A DNA stretch of 64,000 nucleotides from Scilla litardierei. Its lineage: Eukaryota; Streptophyta; Magnoliopsida; Asparagales; Asparagaceae. The DNA is taken from positions 17,432,214 to 17,496,213 of the forward strand of contig CM061138.1 of the NCBI GenBank assembly GCA_030789695.1, given 5' to 3'. The stretch's first letter is position 1. Every line of letters begins with the position of its first letter. Under the pieces are notes generated by a model. That model was given only the letters and a program-made list of their open reading frames with translations, was not told the origin of the DNA and made no database searches. Shown here in pieces: positions 44,997 to 57,338 of this stretch. The translations under genes were made by a program, and so were the position numbers.

Positions 44997-47900
44997 CTAT
45001 GAGTTCATAGTCCTCTCATCCTGACCCAGTTTACATTTACTCACTCTCCTCATCCCAATCCCATATACAAGTTTCTCAAAGATACTAGTAGGCAGGGATT
45101 TGGTAAGCAAATCCGCCAAGTTATTACATGATTGGATCTTCTGTACCTCAATCTGCTTCTGCTTCTGAAGGTCGTGTGTCCAGAAGAACTTGGGGGAGAT
45201 ATGCTTCGTCTTGTCGCCTTTGATGTAGCCGTCCTGTAGCTGGGCTATACATGCTGCATTGTCTTCATGAAGTGGAGTAGGCGCAAGAACGCCGGTCATC
45301 AGGCCGGTGGAGGTGAGGATGTGCTGGATCACAGAGCGTAGCCAGAAACTCTCCTTGCTTGCTTCGTGGATCTCTAGGAGCTCTGAGTGAGTGGATGAGA
45401 CGGTCGTCATGGTCTGCTTTACAGATCTCCAGGATATGGCTGTGCCGCCATAAGTAAATATGTATCATGTCTGAGACTTCTCTGTATGAGGATCGGACAT
45501 GTATCCTGTATCAGCATAACCAACTAAACTAGTTGATGCCCCTTTCCTGTAGAATAGACCTAAGTCTATGGACCCTTAAAGGTAGCGCAGAAGATGCTTA
45601 ACTCCGGCCCAGTGCCGCTGTGTAGGTGCAGCACTATATCTGGCTAGTACGTTGACTGCAAATGCTATGTCAGGGCGAGTGCAGTTAGCCAGGTAAAGGA
45701 GTGCACCGATAGCACTTAGATAAGGCACTTCGGGGCCTAGTACTTCCTCCCCCTCTTCCAGCGGCCGGAAGGGGTCTTTATGTACATCCAATGATCTGAC
45801 GACCATTGGAGTGCTGAGGGGGGTGGCACTTATCCATCTGAAACTTTTTCAATAAGTTCGATGTGTAAGTTGACTGATGTAACAGGATCCCATCGTTAAG
45901 ATGCTCTATTTGAAGACCTAAACAGAATTTTGACTTTCCGAGGTCTTTCATCTCGAAGATTTCTGTCAAGCTTCTAGAAATCTCTGCGATCTCTTCAGGA
46001 GATCCGATGAGGTTCAAGTCGTCCACATAGACGGCTATGATTATAAATCCTGTTGCCTTTTCTCTTATAAAGATGCAAGGACAGACTGGGTCGTTTGAGA
46101 ATCCTTGTTTTGCAAGGAAATCGCTCAGTCTGTTATACCACATCCTTCCAGATTGTTTTAGACCATATAATGATCTTTGCAGTTTCACTGAGTAGATGTC
46201 ACGTTCTCTCTCTTTTAGTGCTGCAGGCAAAGAATAACCGTCAGGCAATCTCATATAGATGTCTCGGTCTAGGTTGCCATATAGGTATGCAGTAACCACG
46301 TCCATAAGTTGCATATCTAAACCCTCTTGGGCTGTTAAGCCAATGAGGAATCGGAAGGTGATCGCGTCCATGACCGGGGAGTATGTGGCTTCAAAATCCA
46401 CCCCTGGACGTTGGGTAAAACCCTGCGCTACAAGCCTTGCTTTGTAGCGAACGATCTCATTCTGTTCATTTCGTTTTCTAACAAATACCCATTTATAACC
46501 CACAGGTTTTATACCTTTTAGTGACTGGACTATGGGTCCGAAGACCTTGCGTTTGGTGAGTGAATCCAACTCCACTCCTATTGCCGCTTTCCACTTTGGC
46601 CAATCATCTCTGCTTTGACATTCTGTCAGAGAGCGTGGTTCAATATCATCGTCGCAGTACGCGACGTTAATGGCAATATTACACGCAAATGTGTCATCTA
46701 TGGTTGTGCTCTTTCTGTCTCAATACTCCCCAGTTCGTACATGGTGTATCGAAACATCATTTTCTCCCGTTTTTTCCTCTTCATGAGAGTTTGGGAGAGA
46801 TGGGGTAGCAGGGCTTATAGTAGCATCCTGTGGTGGTATTTGTTTACCATTGCCAAGGGTCCTACTCTTTCGAGGGACTTGGTCCTTAGATCCCGATGGT
46901 CGCCCTCTCTTTTTGAGAGGTCCAACCATTTCTGCTGCAGGCGGATTGCATCCATTTTGCGGTATGTCAATCCTAGCTGGAGTGTTAGCAGCAGGGACGC
47001 GTGATTTGACAATCTTCTGGTTGTCAGTAAATTTGTCCGGCAAGAGATGGACAGTGTTTTGGATGTGGAGAATCTTCAGGACCTCCTCCTCACACTGGCT
47101 TGTGGGCGGATCAAAGTGACATAATGTCTTTGTATCCCAAGTGATACGTTCTGAAGCTTCGGGCTTCTTTGTCTGTGAGCCTAGTCTTGGAAACGATGTT
47201 TCATCGAATTCACAGTCTTCTAGACGTGCCTTGAAAACATCTCACGTAAGGGGTTCTAGGAATCTAATTGTGGAGGGGGTGTCAAACCCAACATAAATGC
47301 CTAGGAGACGTTGTGGACCCATCTTTGTCCTTTGTGGTGGTGCTATGGGGACGTATACTGCACAACCAAATATTCTCAAGTGTGAGACAATTGGTGGGGC
47401 TCCAAGTGCTAGTTGCATTGGAGAAGATGACTGACCTCCAGAAGGTCTTAATTTTATTAAAGATGCAGCATGCAAAATTGCATGACCCCACGCATTCACT
47501 GGCATCTAGGATTGAAGTAATAATGGACGAGCAATCCATTGCAGTCTCTTAATTAGAGATTCTGCTAACCCATTTTGGGTGTGAACATGTGCTACAGGAT
47601 GTTCGACTTCAATTCCCTGAGCTTGGCAATAGTCTAGAAAGACTTGTGACGTAAACTCCCCCGCATTGTCCAGACGAAGTTTCTTTATCTGGTAGTCGGG
47701 GAAGTGGGCCCGTAACTTGATTATCTGAGCTAAAAGCTTAGACAGTGCTAGGTTACGGGTGGACAATAGACACACATGTGACCACTTAGTAGATGCGTCT
47801 ATCAGGACCATAAAGTACCTGAACGGACCACTTGATGGGTGTATCGGCCCACAAATGTCTCCGTGGATTCTTTCCAGAAAGCTTGGAGACTCCACGTCCA

Positions 47901-48504
47901 CTTTCAGTGGAGAGGGTCTTGTAATCAGCTTACCTTTGTAACAGGGTGGACATGGGAATTTTCCTTTTTGAAGAATCTTCAGGTTCTTCAAGTCTATGCC
48001 CATGGAGCTTTTTATGATGCGTTACATCATAACAGATCCAGGGTGTCCCAGTCTACTGTGCCAGAGTTGGAATTCTGGTGTTTGGGGGCACTGCAGGTGC
48101 TCCGCCATGGATGTTTCTGGAGTTTGTATACTTGTTTGGTAGAGTCCCGAGGGGAGTCTCTTGAAACGTTCCACAATGGTTTTTGAACCATTTGTAAGAG
48201 ACGTTACAAGCAAGTATTCCCTTTTATCTTCCTCGACCGTCTCTAAGTGATATCCGTTTAAACGGATATCTTTAAAGCTTAGGAGGTTTCGGATAGATTT
48301 AGGGGAGTATAACGCATTTTTTAGTGTGATTTGTGTGTTACCGGGGAGCAATATGATTGCTTCCCCTGATCCTTCGATTATGTTAGCTGGTCCTGAGATT
48401 GTTCTCAGTGGACCAGAATAGCTACTTATGCTCGTGAAGTAGTCTATGTTTTGAAGGATCGAGTGCGTCGATGCACTGTCCACTAGGCAGATTAATTCCA
48501 TATC
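44997..48504 (-). pseudogene. Copia pol (PR-IN-RT-RH), multiple stops
   Basis: Read on minus: protease (48504-48022, LICLVDSASTHSIL with the DSA triad), integrase zinc region (LWHSRLGHPG, CPPCYKGK) and core with all three acidic residues (HGDICGP, RLDNAGEF, NGLAESL; 48003-47506), integrase C-terminal part (47505-47242), linker (47043-46720), reverse transcriptase (46575-45778, VVTAYLYGNL and AVYVDDLN), and RNase H (45410-44997, HEDNAACIAQ, TKHISPKFF, NNLADLLTKSLP). Stops or breaks lie between most of these segments (near 48020, 47505, 47240, 46717, 45576 and 45460) and a 1-nt shift lies near 45800. Catalytic residues are otherwise kept, so decay began after the element was active. Confidence 0.88.
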
Positions 48505-48656
48505 TATATAAAGAAAGACAATCAAGCAGTAAATATTATGAAGAGAAAAGATCTACTTTCATAAAAAATGCTCAAAGGAAATGTTTTGACATGGAATAAA
48601 AACTAGGTACTATTCAGAAAAGGAAGATACATTGCTAGCATAAAAATGGTCCATAA

Positions 48657-49679
48657 CTAGAGAGTGTCATCTTCCATGAAATCTTCAGGAGTCCATGAGG
48701 TCGCTGGTAAAGCTGCGCTCTCAATCAGGTTTGTCTCAGCTCGAGGCTTGAGGCTTGCCTGGTAGAGGTCCTGGAGGTGTTTCTGGGTGCGGCAGATTCT
48801 GGACCAGTGGCCCGTCATTCCGCATTTGGAGCACTTATCCTCCCAGTCTTTCTTGGGAGTGCCACCTTTGTTGGACATCCTCTTTTGCTTCTTTTCCACG
48901 AACTTCTGGTTCTGAGGAGGAGCTGGGGGAGTGGCCTTCTTCCGCTGCTTTTGTTCTTTCCATTTCTGGAATTTTGCCTTTTTGTCCATCTTCTTCTTCT
49001 GGGAAGACTGGAAGTGTGCCTCTGCAGGAGGTGGCAGTGGAGCGGAGCCAGGAGGGCGCAGGTTGTGAGTGGCAACCAACAGGTCTCTGTTCTGTTCAGC
49101 CATAAGCAGGCATGAAAGCAGATCAGAGTACTTCGTGAACTTCCTCTCATGGTATTGTTGCATAAGGATCATGTCCTTCTCGTGGAGAGACGTGAACGTC
49201 TTTTCCAGCAACATTTTCTCCGTCACCGTTTCACCGAACAACTTCAGGCGTGAGGTGATACGGAAGAGTGCTGAGTTGTACTCCGCTACGGATTTGTAAT
49301 CCTGTATGCGGAGGTGAGTCCACTCGTACTGCGCACGGGGGAGTATGACATCTCTCTGATGCATGTACCTCTCCTCGAGTGCGTCCCACAGCTCATAAGG
49401 ATCCTCTACAGTAAGGTACTCGTCCTTCAGGGTCGAGTCTAAATGTTTTCTGATATAGATAATGGCTTTTGCCTTTAGTATATCGGAAACTTCCTCTGTA
49501 TGGGGTGCTTCTTTTGAAGCATCCTTGTCGGCTGAGGCAGTACTTGTTGTTGCCTTCTCAATCGGTGTGAGACTGAAACCATGCGAGCACAGATGGAACT
49601 TCAGGTCCAACTGCCAACTCAGGTAGTTTGACCCATCGGACTTCAGGACCGAAAAGTCGACATTCGCAAGTCTGACCAT
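48657..49679 (-). CDS. Copia gag
   Basis: About 341 residues, uninterrupted from the Met at 49679 (MVRLANVDFSVLKSDGSNYL). An upstream in-frame Met exists at 49799 but its extension is unlike Gag. The UBN2-type Gag core includes SNYLSWQLDLKFHL, LWDALEERYMHQ and KMLLEKTFTSLHE. A lysine-rich linker and one zinc knuckle (CSKCGMTGHWSRIC, CX2CX4HX4C) follow. It ends at 48657 and pol resumes after a non-coding gap with an acceptor-like TTTATATAG just before the protease, so gag and pol are separate here. Confidence 0.85.
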   Translation of the reverse strand: MVRLANVDFSVLKSDGSNYLSWQLDLKFHLCSHGFSLTPIEKATTSTASADKDASKEAPHTEEVSDILKAKAIIYIRKHLDSTLKDEYLTVEDPYELWDALEERYMHQRDVILPRAQYEWTHLRIQDYKSVAEYNSALFRITSRLKLFGETVTEKMLLEKTFTSLHEKDMILMQQYHERKFTKYSDLLSCLLMAEQNRDLLVATHNLRPPGSAPLPPPAEAHFQSSQKKKMDKKAKFQKWKEQKQRKKATPPAPPQNQKFVEKKQKRMSNKGGTPKKDWEDKCSKCGMTGHWSRICRTQKHLQDLYQASLKPRAETNLIESAALPATSWTPEDFMEDDTL

Positions 49680-49799
49680 TGAATGATCTAGCAATATAAA
49701 AACAGCATGGATCATTAAACTGAGTAAAAATAGACATCCACGCATGTATTTTAAGCATTTATCATAACATGAATTTATTAAAGGAAAATTAACATGCAT

Positions 49800-51123
49800 G
49801 CTTTTTGACGGTTTCGTAACGTGAATAATTAAAAAGATTAACTTCCACGCATGTTATTTGACAGTTTCATAACGTGAATAATTAACAAAGATTAACATCC
49901 ACGCATGCTTTTTGACAGTTCATTGTAACATTAACATGGCATGAAAAATAATTAACATCCACGCAATTAATGTATAAGCAATGAAAAAATAACTTAGGAC
50001 TATGGGGATCAGCCAGCCGACACCGAAAAGAAAAAGACAGTCCGAAATTACATCAAAAATTGCATGAAAGAATAAGTACAACTCGGGAACTTCCGAGAGA
50101 AGCCCCTTTCATCTTTGTGCATACGCCTTCAGCTCCTTTTTGGTGTTCGTCGGTCTTCTTTTTACATTTATATCCTCACTTACAAATTTCTCTCAAAAAA
50201 GGAAAAAATTGCAGGAAATTAAAAGTGTCGGAAACCTGGCTGATCCCTAAAAACATAGCCTAATCGCACATCCACGCAGATAATGTATGGAAAATATACA
50301 ACCACGCAGATAATCATATCACAGGCATGTAAAGATTAATTAAATAATCTAAATGGTGTGTGACGTGCTAAAAAATTATTTTTGAAAAACTTTTTACCTT
50401 TGATCCATATTTTTAATGTTTTGTTTACCGCTTTAACCCCTTTTTATAAAGTTTCTTTAATTATTTTGGGCTTTTTAGGGCCAAAAATAAAAGGAGAAAA
50501 ATTATTTGTGTAAATGGGCTAATTTTCAGGCTTTTGGGCCATGAAAACAACCCATTAGGGTTAATTTGGGCCTCCCCCGAAAAATTGGCCCGTTTAGAGT
50601 GAGGGTTTCCGGAAAAAACCCTGGGGGGGCCGCGACGCGCCGCCGCGACGGCTGGCCGCGCAAGGCGCCGCCACCGTGGCGGCGGCGGGCAGCCGCGGCC
50701 TATGGCCGCGGCGTATTCACCGCCGACGGCGCTTGTGAAGCGCCGCCGTTTCGCCCTTCGGGCGTGCGCAGTTTGGATCAAGGTCGTGGGATAAAAAACG
50801 GATTTTTCAAGAATTTAGATCTCTTAAAAACTGATTTTTATTGTTTTTAGACATGCGGATCTAAATAAAAATGTGATTTTTATCGTGTTTTTAAACTTTT
50901 TGATCCTAAAACATGCAGATCTAATGTGAAACACAAGTTTAGATCTAAAAAGTTTTGATTTTTACCTCTAGATTTGACAAGGGAATCTAGTCGATGGTTG
51001 GTGAAGGATGTCCTTTTCGCTCCCCGTTGAGAAGATTACGATCTTTTTGAATCTGAGCAATTGATGGATCTCCTTCCTCGCGAGCCGCCGTCTCCTCCAA
51101 CGAGCGTGATCGTGCTGATAACG
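49800..51123 (-). other. Copia 5' leader with GC-rich hairpin cluster
   Basis: Non-coding DNA between the primer site and gag, long for a Copia leader. At 49790-49980 the phrase TTAACATCCACGCATG-TTTTTGACAGTTTC-ATAACGTGAATAATT recurs 3-4 times. At 50666-50764 four perfect GC hairpins follow one another: CGCCGCCAC/GTGGCGGCG, GCCGCGGCC/GGCCGCGGC, GGCGCTT/AAGCGCC and CGCCC/GGGCG. A dimerisation or packaging role is possible but not shown. Confidence 0.65.
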
Positions 51124-51169
51124 TGTTGTGAAGGGAAAACGAAGGGAAATAGGTGTAGAGGGTTAAGAG

Positions 51170-54100
51170 TGTGATGACCCGTATTCAACAATACCCATTT
51201 TCTACGTATTTTCTTAATTAATAATATTTTATAATGGTTTGTTAGGAGTTGAACATCAAAATAGTTTTTAAATCATTTATAAAAAATGTTTTGTAGCACC
51301 AATATAGTTATAGCCTATTTTAGAGTATACGAGTACCAACCTAAATCCCTAAATGATTTTTATAATTATTTTAAACTCAATTATTGATGTTACAGCCGTA
51401 ACAATTATTTTTCTATGTAAACGTTTTCAAAATGATTTCAAACTTCTACAGTGTCATTCTATGATCATTTAGAGCCTCTCACATTAATTTCGTAATTTTT
51501 CGAAGTCGGATCAATAGAGAACCCGCAAACCCGCTTTCTAAACGTTTTGGCCCAAAACACGTATTTCCGTAGTCCAAACTATGAAATAGATCTCGTAGTC
51601 ACGATCCTCGTGACGATACGAACCCGTGGCTATATTTTCGTAATTTTTCGGAGTCGTTTAAACCCAAGGGCAAAATTGTAATTTTACAAATTGTTTTCAC
51701 TAATTACCGTTTTACATTTCCCTAATTACTTTTTACTTAGCTTATTACTTAGTTTAATTTCTCATTTGTCGGCAACCTCACCCACACGTTTCAAATTAGG
51801 AAGCCTAGTCTAAGTTTCCTACCTATTTTTCAAAAGCTAAACTTTACATTAATTTCATTTTGACTAAATATTCATGTGTTATTATTTAATTGATTATTGT
51901 ACCCTATTTAATCCCCCGGTTAAGCTCTTCTTCTCCTTCACAAAACAAACCCGGGCTCTCACATGTATACTCACCCTCAAACCCACGTCACCGCCGTGAG
52001 CCCCTCACTCGTCGAGGCTTCCACCGCCCCCTTCCGACGTCCTCTCATCCGACAGCCCCCGGAGCCATCGAACCCCCGTGAAGCCGCCCTCCACCTCGTC
52101 TCCGACCCCCGATCCATCTCCGGCGAAGGACCTCCGCGAGAACCCACGCTCCTCGTCGCTCGCGTTCCGCCGTGCTGCAGCCGCCGCTCCGACGACGGCA
52201 CCGAAGCCCGCCTCGCCACCGTCTTCCCTCTCTCCGCCCCGCGACGACGACGAGGCCCCACCACCGCAGCACAGCGCCACCCTCCCGTTCGACCATCGCC
52301 GCCCAAAGCTCCGCCGTGAGCTTCTCAAACCCCGACAGCCCGACACCGTTCCGCTCTCCACCGACAACGCCCACGCCGCCTGAGCTCGGCCCTGTCTCCG
52401 ACGAAGAACCCCCGAACGACCCCGAGTTCCCGTCGTCTCCTCCGCCCACCCTCCGACGAAGCAACGGCGAGAGCCGCCCGCTCACTGTCCTCGATCCCCC
52501 GCCCCCGTCGACGGCAGCCCGACGCCGCACACCGCCCGCCTCGCCGCCGGTCCCCGCTCACCGCCGCTAGCCGCCTCACCGTCACCACCCCGCCGCCGGC
52601 AAACACAGCCCCGCCGGCGATTGGGTTCGAAGCAGCGTGAGTTTGCCTCAATGGCAATCTCGTAAATACGAGAAACTTCAGTATTTTCGTAATTTAATTA
52701 ATTATTAAATAGGGTTAAATGGTTTTAAATCCATAACTAACTATACAGGGGCCAGAAAAATGTGTGGATAGCCCCAGAAAATCAGAAACGTCGAAACGAA
52801 TCCATTGGCGCTAGTTTCATCGTCATAAGGCAAGTATATTTCTCACAGCGAATTTTTAAAGGCAAAATTTAAATAGGTTAAAATCCTTTTTAAATTCGTG
52901 GCTTGCAATTTTTACACATACCGTTGTACGATAAAAATATATGTTACAGTACTTGTAAATACGATCGTTTTGACATCTTGTTTACAAAATTCCGACGTAC
53001 GGTTTGCCCGGAATAAATCCTTGAAGATATGTTGTAATGATAAATTCTTGTTCTAAAAAATCCTTTTAAAATTCGTAATCTGTGATTTTTACGTACACTA
53101 ATGTACGATAAAAATATATGTCGTAGTACTAGTGAATACGATAATTTTGACACCTTGTATGAAGAATTCTGATGTACGGTTTGCTCTAAACAATTCCTTG
53201 AACATATGTTTTAAAAATCATTTCTTGATTTAAAATTGCTTTTTGGCTATTTAAAATTGTTTAAAAATTGTTTAAAAATCTTGAAAAATAACTACTAGTC
53301 TTAGAAAGTATTTTAAGCTAATTTAAACTCTTTTGCTTGGTTAAAATCATATCTTACTCGTTCTTTTATTTATTTAAGTGATCCTGATGTTTTCATTTAA
53401 TCGAGTCGTGAAGTTGTGAACTTTCACGAGACTGTTGTACAGACTATTGGAACACCGAGATTGAATTGACTGAATGGAAGATGGAACTTCAACAATATTG
53501 AATGGAAGATGGAACTTCAACAATATTGAATGGAAGATGGAACTTCAACAATATTGAATGGAAGATGGAACTTTAATAATATAGAATGGAAGATGGAATT
53601 TCAATAATAGACAGATAGTACACATTCTTTTGACCGCCACTTGACTTAACCTGGGATTGGGGTAGTCTATGATCACAAGTGTTACAGAATAACTGGATGC
53701 GCCATACTAAATTACCTCCAACACATTACGGGGGTTAGAACCTTGACCGTTGCCATATCGGAACGGTGGGTAAGCCTCGGAGTTGCTCCCGTCGCAGGCT
53801 GCATGTTGGTTATCTCTAGTACTCTTGGACATGGACTTATCACTAGGATAGACTGGTTATTGATTATTGTTCTAACCTCTTTTTCTACAGGTTGCTACAG
53901 TGTGTTTATTGAATGCTAAATTGTCACAGGTTACAGACGGCTTGTAAATTGTTATTGAATAATGAAATTGTTACAGGTTGCAAATGATATTGCAAATGGC
54001 TATCAAATGATTAAATTGATGCAGGTTGCAAATGTTTAACTGAATTAACTGCTTTAACTGTTTTAACTGCTTTAACTCTTTTAATTTCAACTTATTACTG

Positions 54101-54707
54101 GTCTTTAATTCTTTTAAAGTTAAAATTATTGCTTGTCTTTAACTCTTTTAAAGTTTAAACTTATTGCTTGTCTTTAAAATTCAGCGTTGTTTAATTTAAA
54201 TGTCTAACGTTTTGGTTTTGAGAATATCTTGCCGAGTATACCTCGCTGACGGACATTTCATTTTGTTGTTTTACGAAATGTCCGTCAGGTATCGATAGTG
54301 AGTTCTTTGAAGACACTACCGCAGGAACCGAGCCAGTGCTTGACGAGCACGTGGAGTACCTACCCACAGAAGATGAGACAATCCCCTTCGCGACTGTTTC
54401 TTTACATTTAAAATAATGTAATTTGTGTACCTTGTTTGTATTGCTATACTAGGCCCAAGTTGTATCTTAATTATTGTACGCTGGATATGTAATAATGTTG
54501 TTTGAGCTGCTTCTTAAATTTGCATGCAAGGATCTGCAATCTTTATACAGACGCTTAGTGTGTTTAAGCCAAGGAGGAAGAAAAGAAAAGAATATTTCAA
54601 AAAGAAAAGGATAAGAAAAGAAAAAAAAAGTACTCCTCCTTGTTTTAAGCACATCGCGGACCCGCTCGCGTCCTCGCTCCCGGTAGAATGGGAAGCGGGG
54701 CGTGACA
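51170..54707 (+). mobile_element. Solo LTR (3.5 kb, Tekay-like) nested in the Copia right LTR
   Basis: It starts TGTGATGACCCG and ends GGGGCGTGACA, flanked by the duplication AAGAG (51165-51169, 54708-54712). The Copia LTR resumes exactly after the duplication. No gag-pol sequence occurs inside. A GC- and proline-codon-rich block (51960-52660) gives overlapping frames on both strands without domains, as in the other long LTRs. Confidence 0.92.
53472..53612. repeat. 28-bp tandem repeat, five copies, in the solo LTR
   Basis: The unit GAATGGAAGATGGAACTTCA followed by ACAATATT recurs head to tail. The first three copies are identical and the last two have T substitutions. Confidence 0.9.
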
Positions 54708-54840
54708 AAGAGCCCCCTACCCTCATATTTATAGCTTTCAATAGTGGGCTGGATACCCAATGGGCCTCATGGGCCTATTCATAACATTTACAAGTTTGTC
54801 ACTTAAATTACTTACTGTGCATACTCAACAGCAAAATTCC

Positions 54841-55122
54841 GAAAATGCATGTTCTTGTTTTTAGCCGAACGGCGGGCGGGAGATGACGCCCCCTTCTTAT
54901 CAGACCTCCCCAGCTACGCTCCCTTCTCCGACCTCCTCATCCACCTTCTTCGACAACCCAGCCCCCCTCTCCTCCAGGACTCACACACTTTCCTCCAGGA
55001 TCAACTCTTTCTGTTGCTGCTGCGATGGTATAAATTCACATCTAACCTTGCAAGACTTGAGGAATCCATTGTGATCGTGAAGTGGGAGCATCATCGAACA
55101 ATGGCCATTAGCAAAGGCTAAT
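54841..55122 (+). other. Unidentified exon-like open frame
   Basis: A 90-residue frame, or an exon starting after TTGTTTTTAG at about 54864, ends at TAA 55122. It reads RRAGDDAPFLSDLPSYAPFS and later LFLLLLRWYKFTSNLARLEE. The splice-acceptor-like start, base composition unlike its surroundings and non-repetitive content suggest the last exon of a host gene, but no family is recognised. A link to the SDG40 fragment was considered and not supported. Confidence 0.3.
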
Positions 55123-56330
55123 TGAAGATCCGATTAACAAACATACACATTTATATTTATTTCCCGTTACGACAAAATAATAGATCCATGTTAGGTTATA
55201 CACATTATGATATGTGCGCGTTAGATTTTGTGGGTTTTAAAAAACTTTTGTGAGTGTGAGTAGCTCCAAGCTTAAGGCCTACAAAAAATCTAAGCGCATG
55301 AATATAAATAACATCAAAAATATTTATCTTGGCTTCTTTGATGTATTCCATAGCTCCATCTTCATGCCTTAGCTTCATTTTGATACTTTGGCCTTGGTTT
55401 GAGCTTCCACACATCTCTTGACCTTCTTTGAATGCTTTTGTCTTGAATTTTCCTTTTGCCAAGATTATTAGTCTTCATTTGAGTCAATCCATCAAAACTT
55501 GACTTTTGTTGACTTTGGTTGATTTCTTTGAGTTTATGAGTCTTACACACTTGATTAATGAGATTAGTAATCAGCATTTGCTAATCATCGTCAAAACATC
55601 ATTAGGTGTACTCAATATCCAACTATCTCCCCCCTTTAGACAATGACAACAAATGATATATGTTGCGACCTAAAGATCATAGGAGTCCGACTCCCGCCCG
55701 GATCCGCTAACATACCCCATTAACTCTCCCCTTCACGAAAGGGCCGCCACCCCGGAAATCCGAAGCTACATGGAAACGGGCGCACCTCACATCACCCCCC
55801 ACCCGGCCGAGGCGTACAACCGCAGTTGCTCGACTCGCCAGGGGCGGTGCGCTTGGGGAGCGCCCGGACAGCACCATGCCCTCCTCCAGTTTTGAGATTA
55901 TCGCCATGGATTCAGAACCATGCCCTCCTCCAGTTTTGTCCCAAAATCATTTATCCCTCTCTCCATTGATCGAGCATCGTACAGAGAGTAGTGCATATCT
56001 TTCAGGGAGTAGTCGTCAACTTATTTTAATTTCTTTCACTTATTTTGATGACTACATTTGGAATAATTTTATTTCGAAGAATTTCAAACTAAAATGGATT
56101 GACGTGACTCATCTCTTGCAGGATATATGTGGACATCTTATAGAGATGCTGGGAGTCACGTTGCTGGGATCCAGTTTAGTCGTTGGAGGAAGAATAATCA
56201 CCGAGGAGCGCAAAGAGCAAATTGAACAACTTCCTCCACCATCAAAGATTCGGGATCCGCCATTTGATCACGGTGTGTTCTTTCCAGTAGTGTAGTTTTT
56301 ACATGCTTTCTAGGTTGCTTGCTTGAGTAA
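55123..56330. other. Non-coding; mixed repeat fragments
   Basis: No gene is called. CACCATGCCCTCCTCCAGTT or close variants occur twice (about 55871 and 55917), marking a small direct duplication. The frame at 55876-56295 ends just before the Athila-like 3' region and may be degraded retrotransposon coding sequence, but no motif is recognised. Confidence 0.4.
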
Positions 56331-57338
56331 ACTCGTACCTCTTCCGACATCGAGGACAATGTCCATCTTTAGTTGGGGGGTGTGTATGAGACCTTAGGAT
56401 TTTTTTTTTGTTTTTTTTGTGAGAAGAATAAATCACCAAATCTCATCTTTTAAAACTCCTTCATATGCCTCTAATACGGATGATTACGCGTTAATTGAGT
56501 TCTAAAAATTGTTTATGGCTTGATTAATTATTTTTCCTTCATGGAATTGCCATTAATATGCTATACCTGAAAATTTTCAATTTCCATGATTAATATCTCG
56601 AAATAGTTTGAATATATTTCATGCATGCTAATGTGATGAAAAAGCTTAAGTATACACAATTCATTAGAATAGTTTTCAAGTTGAAGAGGAATTTGGCCAT
56701 GGTCGTTAATGTTTATGTTTGAAAAAAAAAATGGGTGTTGAGTTGCTTACAAAGAAAGAAAAAAAAAGAGAATGAAAAGAATGAAAAATGAATGATGAAA
56801 AATGAATGAATGAGTATGTCACTAATAAATAACTTGGTTGGCTCGAGTAGTACAGTCCGAGGGGTCCTTCTTGGCCTAATGCCCTAAGATCGTCTGATTT
56901 GGGAGCCATTGACTGGAAACTCACTCATTTGATGGAGCGATCCAAGTTATACTTTTTTCTGCGAATGTTGCTAGATGCGCGTTACGCAGAACGGATAAAA
57001 GAAAAGAAATGGTGAATATAATAAGCAACTTCAATACCCATGTCTTGAATGATTGTTTTGATAGGCCAATTCCTTGGAAACACGAAAACTAGTATATAAC
57101 GACGTGTTATACTTTCGCTTGCGCAAAACGATGCTTGTATGTTATTTATTCATACTAGATTAGAGAAAATATCGTGTGATTGATTTTGTTCATGGATGTG
57201 TATATTGATGGCCAAGACCATGTTGAAATGCGTATTATTGAGCCATGCCATAAGCAATTCGAAAGAACTTATTGTTTTATTGATCGTCCGTATTTATCGC
57301 TATTTTTGCTAGAGACTAGCAAATCGCTAGTTGGGGGG
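56331..57338 (+). mobile_element. Athila-like Ty3/gypsy 3' internal end with two polypurine tracts
   Basis: CGAGGACAATGTCCATC then TTAGTTGGGGGGTGTG (56371-56384) is a phrase typical of the end of Athila-type coding regions. An AT-rich stretch with A-runs follows, and a second AGTTGGGGGGTGTG (57329-57342) stands directly before the LTR start. The polypurine tract marks this as the 3' interior of an element whose LTR follows on plus. Upstream pol sequence was not recognised. Confidence 0.55.

Larger units (their letters stand above)
44568..54786 (-). mobile_element. Ty1/copia retrotransposon, minus strand, with nested solo LTR
   Basis: Target duplication TTTAC flanks the element (44563-44567, 54787-54791). 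The left LTR (3' LTR on minus) is 44568-44688, 121 bp, TGTTGTGAA...TTCATAACA. The right LTR begins at 51124 and ends at 54786, interrupted by the solo LTR at 51170-54707. A polypurine tract (minus GGATAAGGGGAAG) adjoins the left LTR, and CGTTATCAGCACGA adjoins the right LTR as the likely primer site. Gene order on minus is gag, protease, integrase, reverse transcriptase, RNase H, which defines copia. It is inactive: many stops and a frameshift. Confidence 0.95.

Noticed and set aside
51963..52657. Proline-rich protein gene
   Set aside because: It lies inside a solo LTR defined by a target-site duplication and is open on both strands because of base composition.
54841..55122. Terminal exon of the SDG40-like gene at 12423
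   Set aside because: No recognisable similarity to the C-terminal part of that family. It lies 42 kb away and on the far side of another gene.
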